Assembly: GCA_973895155.1 (NCBI GenBank)
Contig: OZ316895.1
Coordinates: 14,570,001 to 14,634,000 of the forward strand
Direction: 5' to 3'
Origin: Marsupella aquatica
Lineage: Eukaryota > Marchantiophyta
DNA: 64,000 nucleotides
Below the pieces are notes generated by a model. That model searched no databases, was not told the origin of the DNA, and saw only the letters and a program-made list of their open reading frames with translations. Each line of letters opens with the position of its first letter. Positions within the stretch are counted from its first letter, which is position 1. Position numbers and translations under genes: made by a program. Of the stretch, positions 11,362 through 22,420 are shown in pieces.

Positions 11362-13925
11362 TCATGAAAAGGAGTTGAAATTTTTTGGTGCCCTGGATTT
11401 CTTCTTTGGCCTACGTGTTTTAGTGACTTTCGGGACTTCCATGTCAGCTGCTTCACCGCAAGTGATCCTCTTTTCACAAGAAGGGTTTGGGGACAATGGA
11501 TTTCTCTTCCTCTTTCCCCCAATAGTTCCAGATTTCTTCTCGGTCACAAAACTCTCATGCTGTATATCTTCATTCTCCTTCAGCAAAGACCCCTTGGATT
11601 CTTGCTCTATCTTCTCAAGCTTCACAACAATGCCATTCTTGCTAATGTTCTTGTCTATTGTAACCTCTCGAGCTCTAAGGAGCGAATTATCCTCACCTTC
11701 TGTATCCAAGTCAACCGAGGATAAGAATGAAATGTGCTCATGCTTCACGTCCCTCCCCAAAATAGGCCGAGGAGGGTAGTGCACTAATCCAGATTGAAAC
11801 AATGGTTCAGAATCTGAATCACCTGACTTATCCTCCAATACAGTTTCGTTTTGAGCTCCACTAATCTCCATCTGCAGACTTGGTTTGGTATTCTGCTTCT
11901 TAACTCTTCTTGATTCTGTTTGCTCAATCTGTGGCACTATCAAGGTATCAAACGCAATATTCAGATTAAGTGCTTGAGAGGTAGGAGGCCTCACAAAAGT
12001 TGGTACTTCACTTCTGAATTCTGCAGACTGTCTAATCTTCAATGGACTTGTAACTTCCAACAGTGGGCTGATGTCTGGAATTGAAGATCCTTGTTTGCTC
12101 TCCAAAGAAGAGATAATTGGCTCATGCTGTCCAGCGTGGGTCATGAAGGAATATGATAAATCAGGTTGCTCATTTACACAACTATCCCACCCATGAGCCT
12201 CAATATCATCAGCAAGCATATTGAAGTGGTCGTTTTGTAGTGCAATGATCTGCTGGTCTTGAGCTAGGACCTCCTCTTGCATAGTAGGACCTGAAAGCAT
12301 TTGAAATAGAGTTAGACTCGAGATGATCTTTCAATAAGCTGTACATAACATTTCAAACCTTTAGTATCTGAGAACAAATGATCAGATTTGCATTGATTTA
12401 GAATTAATTTCAAATAAGACATGACCAAAACTGTCAAGAAAGAGAATTAAAAATACATACATGCTCCAGTGAGCTTGTCCATCCTCTTTCGTTCGCCTTC
12501 CTTTGCAGCATCTCCATTTTGAAGCAAAGGTCGCACTCCAACAGACACAAGCCAGTCTTTGTGGAAATCCTTTCCACAAGAAGGAACTTTACAACGCAAA
12601 GCTTGTTTGGCATGTGAAAACATACAAATCATGTGATATGTATGTCCACAACTGGCCACCAAAATGTCATTCAACTTAAAACCATGTCCACAAACAGGAC
12701 AGTCATTGACTTCAATGAGCGGATTACAACCAGAGACATAAGATACTTCACTGTTGTAGTCAAGGCAGCTGACTACAGGTTGAGGATAAAAGCAACTTCC
12801 ACCTCCCTCTTTCATCTGTGTAAACTGCTGATCAACAAGGAGAATCTGGGCCATTATATCTTGTACTTTTTGTTTCTTGGCAGCAAGTGTAGCGAGAGAA
12901 ACAATGACCTTACTGCTAGCTATCTCACACTCCTTACGGCTGATGTTGAGCATGCTTAATGCAATCTCGTCACTCTTTGTGGCCCATTCTAGCTTTTGTT
13001 GGACTTCACGGATCTCAGAAGGTGCTGAAACAATGCTAGAGGAATCTATGTTTAGCAGCGTTTGAAAATAGTCATTCTCACAAATTTCTCCATCTCTAGC
13101 AAGTCCTGGTAACTCTCCTTGAAGTCCATGTTTTGTTACCAAATGATTCAGTTCTCTCACTAGTTCTAGTCTATGAGATTCAGAATCAAGATAGACTTTC
13201 TCTCGACCTTCTAACTGCATTTTGGACACCTGCGAAGTTGCCACATCAGTTGTGTACTGTTCTTGAGACTCTAGAACATTTTTCCTTGCCACAAGCAAAA
13301 ACGTCTTCAAGGTTGTTGATAAATCACCCACTCGAGAAATTTCTTCTTCTTTCCAATCTGGAATCTCGGGTAGGCTGATCCGAGTTGGACCTCCAGAGCA
13401 GCTGATCTTCAACGGGATAACTGGCATGCTAGAATCGCCACTCTCCAATTTCACACGTGAAGGGCGCCTTGTGCCGCGAGTACCACATTTTCCAATTGCA
13501 AGCTGCTGTCCACTTTTAGACTCTTCATGGCCTACTGTACCTTGCTCTTTTCGTTCACGATTTAATGCCTTGGTTGTCTTCAGGTCAGTTGCATACCTAT
13601 GACTATGCACAGCATATTTTGCCCAATCCAAAGCTTGGCCTTTCAGCCAAGCCACCACACCTCGGGCAAAGCATTGGTTTATTGTAGAGTTCATCACTTT
13701 ACTTTTTCCAGTGACTCTTCGATACAACTCCTCAATACTTGAAACCACCTTTGGTTGTGGTTTCCGATCATACCTGTATCCACTCTTGGAATACATTGGT
13801 CCGAACACTGCTTCAATCTCTGCCACAGAAATATCCTCATTTGTCAAAGTTGTGATGTCCATCCCGCCTGTAGCCAAACCTCTATTCTTAACAAACCAAT
13901 GGACATCTCGAATCTCCTCCCCCAT
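11362..13925 (-). CDS. Predicted nuclear protein with atypical RING-like zinc finger (two exons)
   Basis: Exon 1 is 13925-12461 and exon 2 is 12290-11362, with a 170-bp intron (12460-12291). The donor reads GTATGT and the acceptor TTTCAG; both are phase 1 and the junction restores a Cys codon, so the splice is well supported. The product is about 797 residues. Residues 1-110 are compact and unassigned. About 215-370 is helical and charged. Residues 409-450 form a RING-like finger: C409, C412, C426, H428, H431, C434, C445, C450. The order C-C-C-H-H-C-C-C fits a RING-H2 type, but the last pair is C-x4-C instead of the usual C-x2-C. Exon 2 encodes an acidic, disordered tail ending in several Lys/Arg clusters (KRKRN, KTRRPKKKSR) that look like nuclear localisation signals. 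RING fingers often belong to E3 ubiquitin ligases, so ligase or chromatin-adaptor activity is possible, but the family is not recognised. An acceptor-like TGTGCAG just upstream of the ATG hints at an intron in the 5' leader. Confidence 0.8.
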
Positions 13926-16072
13926 GTTGCCAAATTCTTAATCTGCACATTCAATTGCAAGAACAAATCAGCTCCAGCTCATTTGCTAAACCTACAGGCC
14001 ACATATATAAATTGAAGTCCATCATGCACAGAGACAGCTAGATACTAAATGACCAAAGAGTGCATCTATCATAGGGCTGATAATCTATATAATGCGCTTC
14101 ACGTACACCAGTTTTCTCAGGTAAACAACAACTTAATTAAATAGCAGGGCTTGCTGACAAGCAATCATGTCAAGTAAGCGACATACATGTCTAGACTTCA
14201 GGGACTTAACAGGAAAACAGGAAAACTGGAAACAAGAGTGGACATCGATAACAGGAATCAACAGGAAAATAAGTATACACAACTTCAAGAAAATGAACAG
14301 GAACAAGGACTCAAGGAGATTAATAGGATAAAGGAAATTTGCATGTACACTTCAAGGAAATTAACAGGAACAAGGACTCAAGAAAGCAAGATGCCTGGAC
14401 TCAAGGAAATTAACAGGATAACAGGATTATGTATAGTTCAAGGAAATTAACAGGGAAAAAGGACTCAAGAAAGCTGACAGGATAAAAGGATTACGTACAC
14501 TTCAACAAAAGTACTAGGGAAAAAGGACTGGTATGTATACATCAAGGACATAGGACTAGACATGAAGGAAAATAACAAGGAAGGAGGAAATAGGACACGA
14601 CACTTTCAAGAAAGCTGGATGACAAGGAACGGGCCAGGAAAATAGAACGGCACTGCTTGTGGATACAGGAAAACAGTCATAACAAAATGTCAAGGATAGA
14701 GGTCCCGGTAGAATTAAGGAACATGCATGACTAGAACTCCAAGGAACAAAGAGCATACTTAGCACGCAAGGAAAAAATAGTAACTTCAATGCACATAATC
14801 AATCTTCAGAAAATGAACCAGATTTAGCTTCACAAGACACAAGATTTCAAGCTTGACCAAGCAGCAAGAGAGTCTATTCATCTACCTAGCAATCCTTAGC
14901 TTAATTAAGCACACATGACTGGACATAAAAAATGGAACAAGCTAAAATAATGACACAGCGTACATGATTGGGATTCCAGTTCAAAGTCGTAAGTTGAAAT
15001 TCTGGTGATAAACCTTCTGCTCGATCGGATGCAAGGACAAGTTTGACTGCATGAGGGTTGATCTCAATCTATGAGCTGTATTACGATCATGGCAGAATAG
15101 AACACACACAACAGCACAAATCAGTATGCTGAGAATTGGGGTTCCTGATCTTTGAAACTTACTAATGACATTTAATTAATTAACCTGAATCCTACCCGGC
15201 TTCCTACTTAGATAAACCAGAATCCACGATATTCAAGCTAGGCGCACCAGATTGAGCTTCAAGGGACTACACTTAGGTTAAAGACAGAGATTTCAACCTC
15301 AGATAGGGTACACCCAAGGATACGTACACCTATCCAACAATCTTCAACTAGTTAAATTAAACGTACATGAATGGACATTGAATAGTTGAAGCGAGAAGGG
15401 ACGTACCGAGCTCAAATATAATGACACATACATGTGTCAGTTGCAAGATGAAATTATGTTTATAAACCTTGTATAGAACTGGAATGCAATGACAACTTCA
15501 ACTGCGCGCTGCATGAGCTAATTTCTACAACTTAAACCCTGGAATCATATTAGGGTTGTCTTTGGCAACTAGCGCACCATCTCTAGGGATCTCCTCTTAC
15601 CAAGAGCTATTGAATCAAGCATAGCTTTGGGCAAATTGAAGCTAGTTATGCACCTTGTCTTTCCACTTTGTTTGCATATCAAGGATGTAAAATATGCTCA
15701 CAGGACATTGCGGGCATCGAAAGATTTTAAAACTTTTAGTCACCCGTTCATTTTTGATACATCCCGCCCGTGGACCACTAGCCTTGGCGTCATCAATGTC
15801 CTGAGTAAAAGAAATACAGTCCACATAATGTTATCAGCATGGCTTCTTGATTCTATAACTGAGCAGAAAAACCTGAAATGTCTCGACAATTTAGCTAGGA
15901 TTGGGAGGCGCACCTGTTGTTTCCGTATCTTTGATTGAGGACATGTGCAAGACATACTCGCAGATTGATGGAATGCTTTCAAAGTAAGGTTGAGAACTTC
16001 AATGATAGGAAGCGGGAATGTCAGAAAAACAAGGGCGCAAAGACCAAGCGGGACGGAAAATTTCAAAAGTAG
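13926..16072. other. Intergenic with minisatellite, no gene recognised
   Basis: This is the upstream side of the minus-strand RING-like gene and should hold its promoter, but no TATA or operator-like site stands out. About 14190-14620 is repetitive and listed separately. An open frame at 15627-15938 (+) has no recognisable motif and overlaps open frames on the other strand, so it is not called. Confidence 0.55.
14190..14620. repeat. Minisatellite (AAGGACTCAAGGAAATTAACAGGA units)
   Basis: Phrases such as CAAGGACTCAAG and GAAATTAACAGGA recur at roughly 30-60 base intervals with drift. Read on the opposite strand, the wording (GAGTCC, TTTCCTTGA, TCCTGT) resembles the intronic array at 5266-5725, suggesting a common family. 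Confidence 0.75.
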
Positions 16073-16495
16073 TGGAGTGGAGCCAAGATTGAAATGCTCA
16101 TAAAATCTGCCCAAGTTTCAGCGCAAAATGCAACGCTACGATGAGGTAAAGCCAAGATTGAATCAGCTGGCTCCGAAGTTCCGCCCAGATTTCAGTGCAA
16201 AAAACAACGATGTAATGAGGTTGAGCCAAGACTGATTCGACTAGCTCATAATTTTGACCAAAATTTCAGGGCAGGCGGCAAAGCCAGCATGAGGTGGAGC
16301 CAAGAATTAATCAACTGGCTCGTAAAATCAGCCGAAATTTCAGCGCAAATGGCAAAGCAAAGATGAGGTGGAGCTAAAAATAAATCAACCAGCTCATCAA
16401 ATCAGCCCAAATTTCAGCGCAAACAGCAAAGCAGAGATGAGGTGGAGCCAAGATTGAATGAGTTGGCTCATTAGTTCACCCCAAATTTAAGCGCA
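16073..16495. repeat. 74-bp tandem repeat array, about 5.5 copies
   Basis: The phrase TGGAGCCAAGATT or a close variant starts at 16078, 16147, 16221, 16295, 16369 and 16443. The last five starts are exactly 74 bases apart, and the first spacing is 69. Each unit also contains GGCTCATAA-like and ATTTCAGCGCAAA-like phrases. Sequence drift between units with almost no length change indicates an old array kept at constant period. No reading frame is conserved, because 74 is not a multiple of three. Confidence 0.9.
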
Positions 16496-18480
16496 AGAAG
16501 ATATATTCGTGATTAAAGCTTTTGGATCCTTGCAGAGTTTCGGACACTTGAAAGTTGCTGTAGCATTTGACTTAACGTCCATCGTAGATTGATATCTATA
16601 TCAAATCCTTACCATCCATTCAAAATAAGACTCATCTTTTATTTCAGACTTGCTTTGATTGCGGCTGGTTTGGTCATTAGTTATACTTTTAAATTCAAAA
16701 TTATCAAAGGATTCTAAATACAAAGTCCTTTCATGTAATCCTTGTTTTTCATACTATTAGATACAAGAGAATTCATATCAAAGTCCTTTACTTAGTTGTT
16801 CCTTAAGGGTACACCCAATTGTGAATGGGGCCTGGAGTCAATCAATCCAATCAAAGAGACCTGATTGAATAGAGGCAGAGCACAATCAACAAAATTTCAA
16901 TCAAGGTGAGATCTGAAAAGGCACCACACCCTATAGAGAACGAATGTTGCACTAGGGCTCAACAATCGGAGGGTGAAAAGGACTGAAGGAAATTTGAGGG
17001 ATGGAAACCTCATGAGAAGACAACACAGTGATCACCGACACAGCCACGAAGCCATGCAAAAGGGGGAGAATCGATGCACAAGCCTAAAACGGCAAAATTT
17101 GGACCCTGGAGGCTTTTCGAGAAACCATTGACAAAACTTGATAAGTGCAAAACCCCCATACTTGCAACTCATTATAAAGAGTATTTTTACTTACAAAAGA
17201 ATCAGATCACTTAAAGCATCTTTTTCATTGAAGCTTTTAAATCACTTTAAGATACATGTGTAATCCTTAACCTAAATCACCTTTACACAACACATTGAAT
17301 ACATATAACATGGTTATTACACCATTAATATCACTTTCCACCATAGGGGGAGGAAAGCACATTGTACCCACGTACAACTATCTCCCACCTCCTAATGTCA
17401 TTTTGGTGCATTCACCTTCTAGTACCATTTGAACTTATACACCTTCTGGTATCATTTGATCTCATAAGATCCAAAGGGACTCAGATAAGGGACTTTCCAT
17501 GACTAACAAAGGTAAAGGTAGAGATGATTTGATAATGGGCAAAGCCCCTAATCTCATCTATACATGAGTTAATGAGGGAGTTAATATGAGCAAAGTCCGT
17601 AATCTAACCCCTACATTCTCTTGATCAGTGGGCATTCCTATCGGACCTTACCTATAGATGAGTTCCAAATCTTAGAGATATTCCTCACACTCACAATTTC
17701 AAGAGAAAATAACATGCATTTTATGCAGATCAATGGGAAGAAACTTCATTCTCTCTAACTTATCTACTCAAAAACTTAAACCAAACTCATACACTACAAT
17801 GGAAAATACCTCTGTACTTGGCCATACTTGGCTATACCAGGAGTTTGCCACTCCATGACACTCTTGTCAAAACAACACAAAACATTGCAGACGTGCAAGG
17901 CAGAAGTGCCCATTTTAAGACAAATCATGCACACCCTCTGGTGATGCCATTTTAAGAAAATTTATATATTCTCTCACAAGGCACACCCTGTTCTACAAGA
18001 GAAAACAACTTTTCAATATACATGATTTCTCCATGTGCCCACTGCACATGCATCCATAGTTAAGGATCTCAAACTCAACTTGAGAAGGAAATAGTACATG
18101 TACCTCAACCTCATGTTGAGGGGGAGATAACATCATTCAAACCATACATATCCAACATAGGATAAAATCCATGTAATATACACAAATTACATACAAATAC
18201 CCAATTATATTCTCCTACAAGGAGCAGAAGTTATTATTTCTACCCCACACTTGACATTTGATAACACAAACCTATGACCACAAGATGTAGCAACATACTA
18301 TCATACCACTTTCATCTTTGAGGGGGAACAACACAATGTGATTTTCCAGCTACTAACCTAAGCTCCTCATTATATTGGACATGAACTTGATTTGTTTGTT
18401 GCCAGGCTTCATCTAAGATATTGCAAACTTCTGGAGACAATTGAAATTCCTGTTGCATCTTAATACCTTTGACGACCCTA
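16496..18480. other. Gene-free stretch, possibly decayed copia interior
   Basis: AT-rich sequence with no coding motif. Several GGGGGAG tracts (17345, 18119 and 18313 regions) resemble polypurine tracts seen next to LTRs. A copia 3' end follows directly, so part of this stretch may be its eroded interior, but no reverse transcriptase or integrase motif is legible. Confidence 0.45.
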
Positions 18481-18950
18481 CATACCATGCGATTGACTTA
18501 CGACACATGATATGTACCAATTGAAGACTCCACCTACTGCTAATGCATTTTCCTTTATCGCCAAGAGGATCAACGGGCTGTACTCTTTTCCTTTAGGGTC
18601 ATATTTTTTTTCTCTACTACCCTAGTAGAGTTGTTTTTTACCTCAATCTAGCCCCGCTAAAGGTTTTAACGAGGCAGTCCACCTCTTTGGTCGACTTTAA
18701 CATGCGTATCTATAAGCATGATGATAAATTATCATTTTTTTGTCTAGCTCTAGGACTAGTCTAGATTGTCTTCATAATTCCCATTATGTCGCCAAGGGGG
18801 AGTGTTATGAGTCATCTAGCCCCAGACTAGACTAGAGTCACTATACCATGGTTATATATACCTTAACCATACCTGTACACACATATATATAAAGTAGAAC
18901 CGTGACCCTAATCGGTATCTGATTCATTCTCAATTCATTCTCTCTTAACA
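18481..18950 (+). mobile_element. 3' end of an old Ty1/copia element with short LTR
   Basis: The sequence before the LTR has wording typical of plant copia 3' untranslated regions, including GGTTTTAACGAGGCAGTCC. It is followed by a polypurine tract (CCAAGGGGGAG, 18793-18802 area) and then by an LTR from 18803 to 18950 that begins TGTTATGAG and ends CTTAACA. The LTR is 148 bp, has TG..CA ends with short inverted termini, and contains a TATATATAAAG promoter-like box. No matching upstream LTR or coding region was found, so the element is 5'-truncated or too eroded to see. Confidence 0.7.
18803..18950 (+). repeat. Short copia LTR (148 bp)
   Basis: Bounded by TGTTA and TAACA and directly preceded by a purine-rich tract, as expected for a 3' LTR. 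The TATATATAAA box at about 18883-18893 could be the former LTR promoter. Confidence 0.68.
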
Positions 18951-21426
18951 TCTGGCTATTTCTAGACCAAAGTGGTCTTTCTTCCAATCCACGTACATCA
19001 TGTTTGTATATTTATGAACTAAGTCTTAGACAATGAAGCTAAGAAGAGATTGAAAGTCAATACGTCTCTTAGAATGCTAGATCAATGATGTGGAATCTCT
19101 ATTCTTCATCTCGATTTACGTTACGCTCAAAGAATGGGTAGGTGAACTGGGATGATATACTGGAAGATGCCTCTCTATTTACTCCTGGGTCTAAATTTCC
19201 TAGTTGATAATTAGTCTCAGTAAAGCAACGGCAATGTAGACTAAACAAAGTGTGAACAGGATGAATTTTTTTCTACAGACTAAATTTAAACTTGAACAAA
19301 AATGTCGACTAATCTGGCTTGTACAGTAGATGAAGGGCATCATTCGGTGAAGAGCATTCAAATTTACACGCAATGCAGGTTGACAAAGCGCAGTCTCACT
19401 GATTTGGAGATTTTGAGACTCCTTCCATTCTGGAATTGGTTATAATACGAAAATAGGAGTTTTAAAGGGTGCATTCTCTGTAATGGGGAGACTTTGGGCG
19501 TCGACCCCCATCATGTATGAGATTACGATCTCGTACTGTTCTTTGTCCCTTACTTTTGCCTAGATCAGTGCCTCGTCTTTCGCATAGTTGTCTGATGGTC
19601 ATTAGTGAGTCATCTCTCACTGTCTTATCGTTGCTTAGTTACAGGTGATTCCCCTTGCCGGGGTGTTGTTACTGGCTGTTACTTATAGACTAGATGTGGT
19701 GTCTCCAATTGATTATTCCATCATTTTCCCCATCCTTCCAAGAAAGAGGAAAGAGGGACAGGAGTAGTAAACCGAGCACAAAGAAAGGAAGGTGATGCCG
19801 AAGTTGCCGATAGAATGATCGCCAGGAACTGGGCAACGAAACAACGTGTCAAAACATTTCCTGAACATAGATGGGGATTGAACTTCCTTTATTAATTAAT
19901 ATGTTTGTAGTGGATACGAGAGATGCAGAGACAACGTCACGTAAACTTCTTTTCTTGTGGGCGGCACGAAAGAAACGCAAGAGCACGGAAATCATTTTTA
20001 TCATGGAAGGAATGGAGGTTTGAAACGATATCAGAACAAAAATTTGACAGATTGCAGGTCTACCTGTCCTGAACGTCCCTCGACATGGAAGATACACTAC
20101 AGAAGGTTACAGGTCGATCTGCGTGCAAACCGAGCTGCAGCTGGGACCGACGCTAGTGGAATTTCTCCTCTGAAATCTAGAAGACCTGAATGTTGTACTT
20201 TGCCGTAGAAGTTCCAACTTAGGATGACTTCACGAAAAATTTAGGAAGATGCCCCAGCCATAATTGGGTTTTCAGTGACTGGAATTCATCTAAAAAATTT
20301 TGATGTAGAAAAGTAAGCTTGCCCCTAGAAGTTAAAATTCCAAGGACAAGCAATGGAAGTACACGAGATAATGTAATTTAAGACGCTAGGCAAAGCGATA
20401 GGGATCAATTCTATCGACAAGCCTGGAAGGGGATACGTGAAAAGTGAGTTGTCGGTATGGGACTGCTGATGTCCATGTTATGGGACTGCCGATGTCCATG
20501 TTATGGACGTACTTTCCAATGCGAGGTTGTTGGTTAAGGAGTTGTATGGAGCTAATTATGGAACTTCGGTAAAATCTTCGGTTCTCTCCGTGATTTTAAA
20601 AGTATCTCCATTGTGCTAAATAATGAAACCGTGGAAGACAGCTGTAAAAAGTTGACACACATTGATTTAGAGTACTGTGCAACATCACAAGCAACAGGAA
20701 TTTTGCGCTTGTTGGGAAAGAAATAAAAAGGTTCCCTGAGTAATTAAGACGCCTAAAAATGATGCAATACAAGGAAAATGAATTTTTAACTCAATTACAC
20801 TTTTGGTCGCTCCCAATTATTTAGTTGAACTGTAAGTCTAGAAAACTTAATGAAAACAATTTAGTAGCAAATGTTTGTCAACAAGCACTACTGTATTTGA
20901 AAAACTACAAATAGTTAGTGTACAGTAAGTCAAAAGGCAAAGTCAAAAGACAATATGAAAAGAAAAATTTGGGTAAGTCAAGCGACAGTATTAAAACAAG
21001 AATACACCATTTTAAATGTAGAAGTTGATATAGCAAAGCCAGTGAGTGCAACGCTCTACAAGCACAATATGATAGACGAGCACAACACCCTCCCCCCCCC
21101 CTCTCCCGCGCGGCAAACAGTAAAGCTTTTCTCTCTTAGAATGTTTGCTTTGAGAGCAGAAGCATGGGGTAAGACCATATATAAAACTATATTTTGGCGC
21201 AATAATCAATCATTGAAAGTAGAATTAGAGAAAGTTTGTTTGGCCATTTTTAGAAAATTGGTATCAAAATGATTTGGACAAAAAGTAAATTTGCATAGTT
21301 CCTATTCAGTCGTTGCATTAATTTATTAACATTTTTTGGTACTGCTTCTAGGGAAAAAGTCTGTGTTGGAATCTCAGAACAGGCTACAATAGAATTGCAC
21401 CTCAGTAATTGCCCAAAGAGGCATGA
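18951..21426. other. Intergenic, no gene recognised
   Basis: Short open frames only. A 22-base phrase (ATGGGACTGCTGATGTCCATG and its variant with GCCG) is repeated in tandem at about 20456-20506. A short C-rich run sits near 21090. Nothing else is legible. Confidence 0.55.
20456..20510. repeat. Two-copy tandem repeat, about 25 bp
   Basis: GGGACTGCTGATGTCCATG and GGGACTGCCGATGTCCATG follow each other with TTAT between, differing at one base. Confidence 0.8.
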
Positions 21427-21530
21427 TTTTGTGATGGCTCATTTGAATAGAGTGTTGATAGGTCTTGGGTTCAACTATTGTGGCTCACTCTTCCCTTTCT
21501 GTGAGGTTTCACAAATTTCCCCTAAAAATA
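21427..21530 (+). mobile_element. tRNA-derived SINE-like sequence
   Basis: An A-box-like stretch (TGGCTCATTTGAATAGAG, 21434-21451) is followed 15 bases later by a B-box-like GGGTTCAACTA (21467-21477). Downstream is a pyrimidine-rich segment and an A/T-rich tail. This is the order of an RNA polymerase III promoter in plant tRNA-derived SINEs. No target-site duplication was identified, and the boxes are degenerate. Confidence 0.45.
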
Positions 21531-21888
21531 AAAATTTAAAAAATTTAAAATTTGCACCTCAGTAAACTGCATTGTATGGGTCTAACAACTACAATTGAAC
21601 AAACACTTTCAATCATGCACTTTACAAGTTCCATATATATCATGCTCAGCCTGGAACTTGCTTCTGTATTTTCCCAGTAGCAGATTAAAAGGACAGAATC
21701 CTATCTCAGTGATCTGAATTAAACAAGAAATTATTTCTAAATCAAGCAATAATTTTTAAAAATTAATAGATGTGTTACTGCTAAATGCAAACAAGGCGAG
21801 CTCTGTTGGTAGACAATTAATTCTGCCTGCAAAAGTAATAGTTGATGCCAACAACTGAAAATTTTCATTTCAATATATAACAGTATTG

Positions 21889-22420
21889 GAGCACCCATAA
21901 TAGCGTTCCAGATATTTAGGGTTTAGGGTTTAATGAAGCTCATGCAATGGGGAAGGATTTATGTTTAGAGTTGCCTTTTTATGTTAGCCCTTGGATAAAT
22001 GGATGGCATTTGTTTCCGCTCAAGTGTCGCTAATGATGCTCATGCAATGGGGAAGGATTTATGTTTAGAGTTGCCTTTTTATGTTTTTACTGAATGGTTG
22101 ATAGTATAAAAAGAAAATGATGTCATTTTCTTGTCTATTTTACATCTCGGAAAAAAAATTCCAACATTGCTGATTTGGGTTAAATGTAAATGTACATTTT
22201 CTTTAAAGGGGCAAAAAAATGTATCAAAAGTAACTGTTTCTTTTTGTGCAAAAAGGGTTTGAAATTAATCATTAGGGTAGTTATTTTGATAAATGTCTTA
22301 TTGTAAAAGCACATCAAAACTCTAATTTATGCTAAAATAAAATAGGCTGAAAAAACGTAACTATGGTTTGCCATATAGCAATGTCGGAATTTTTGGAGCA
22401 CCCATAATAGCGTTCCAGAG
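21889..22420. repeat. Nested direct repeats (47 bp and 24 bp)
   Basis: A 47-base sequence containing CTCATGCAATGGGGAAGG occurs at 21938-21984 and 22038-22084, identical and exactly 100 bases apart. A second phrase, GAGCACCCATAATAGCGTTC, occurs at about 21889 and 22397. A short plant-telomere-like run (TTTAGGGTTTAGGG) lies at 21917-21931. Confidence 0.85.
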
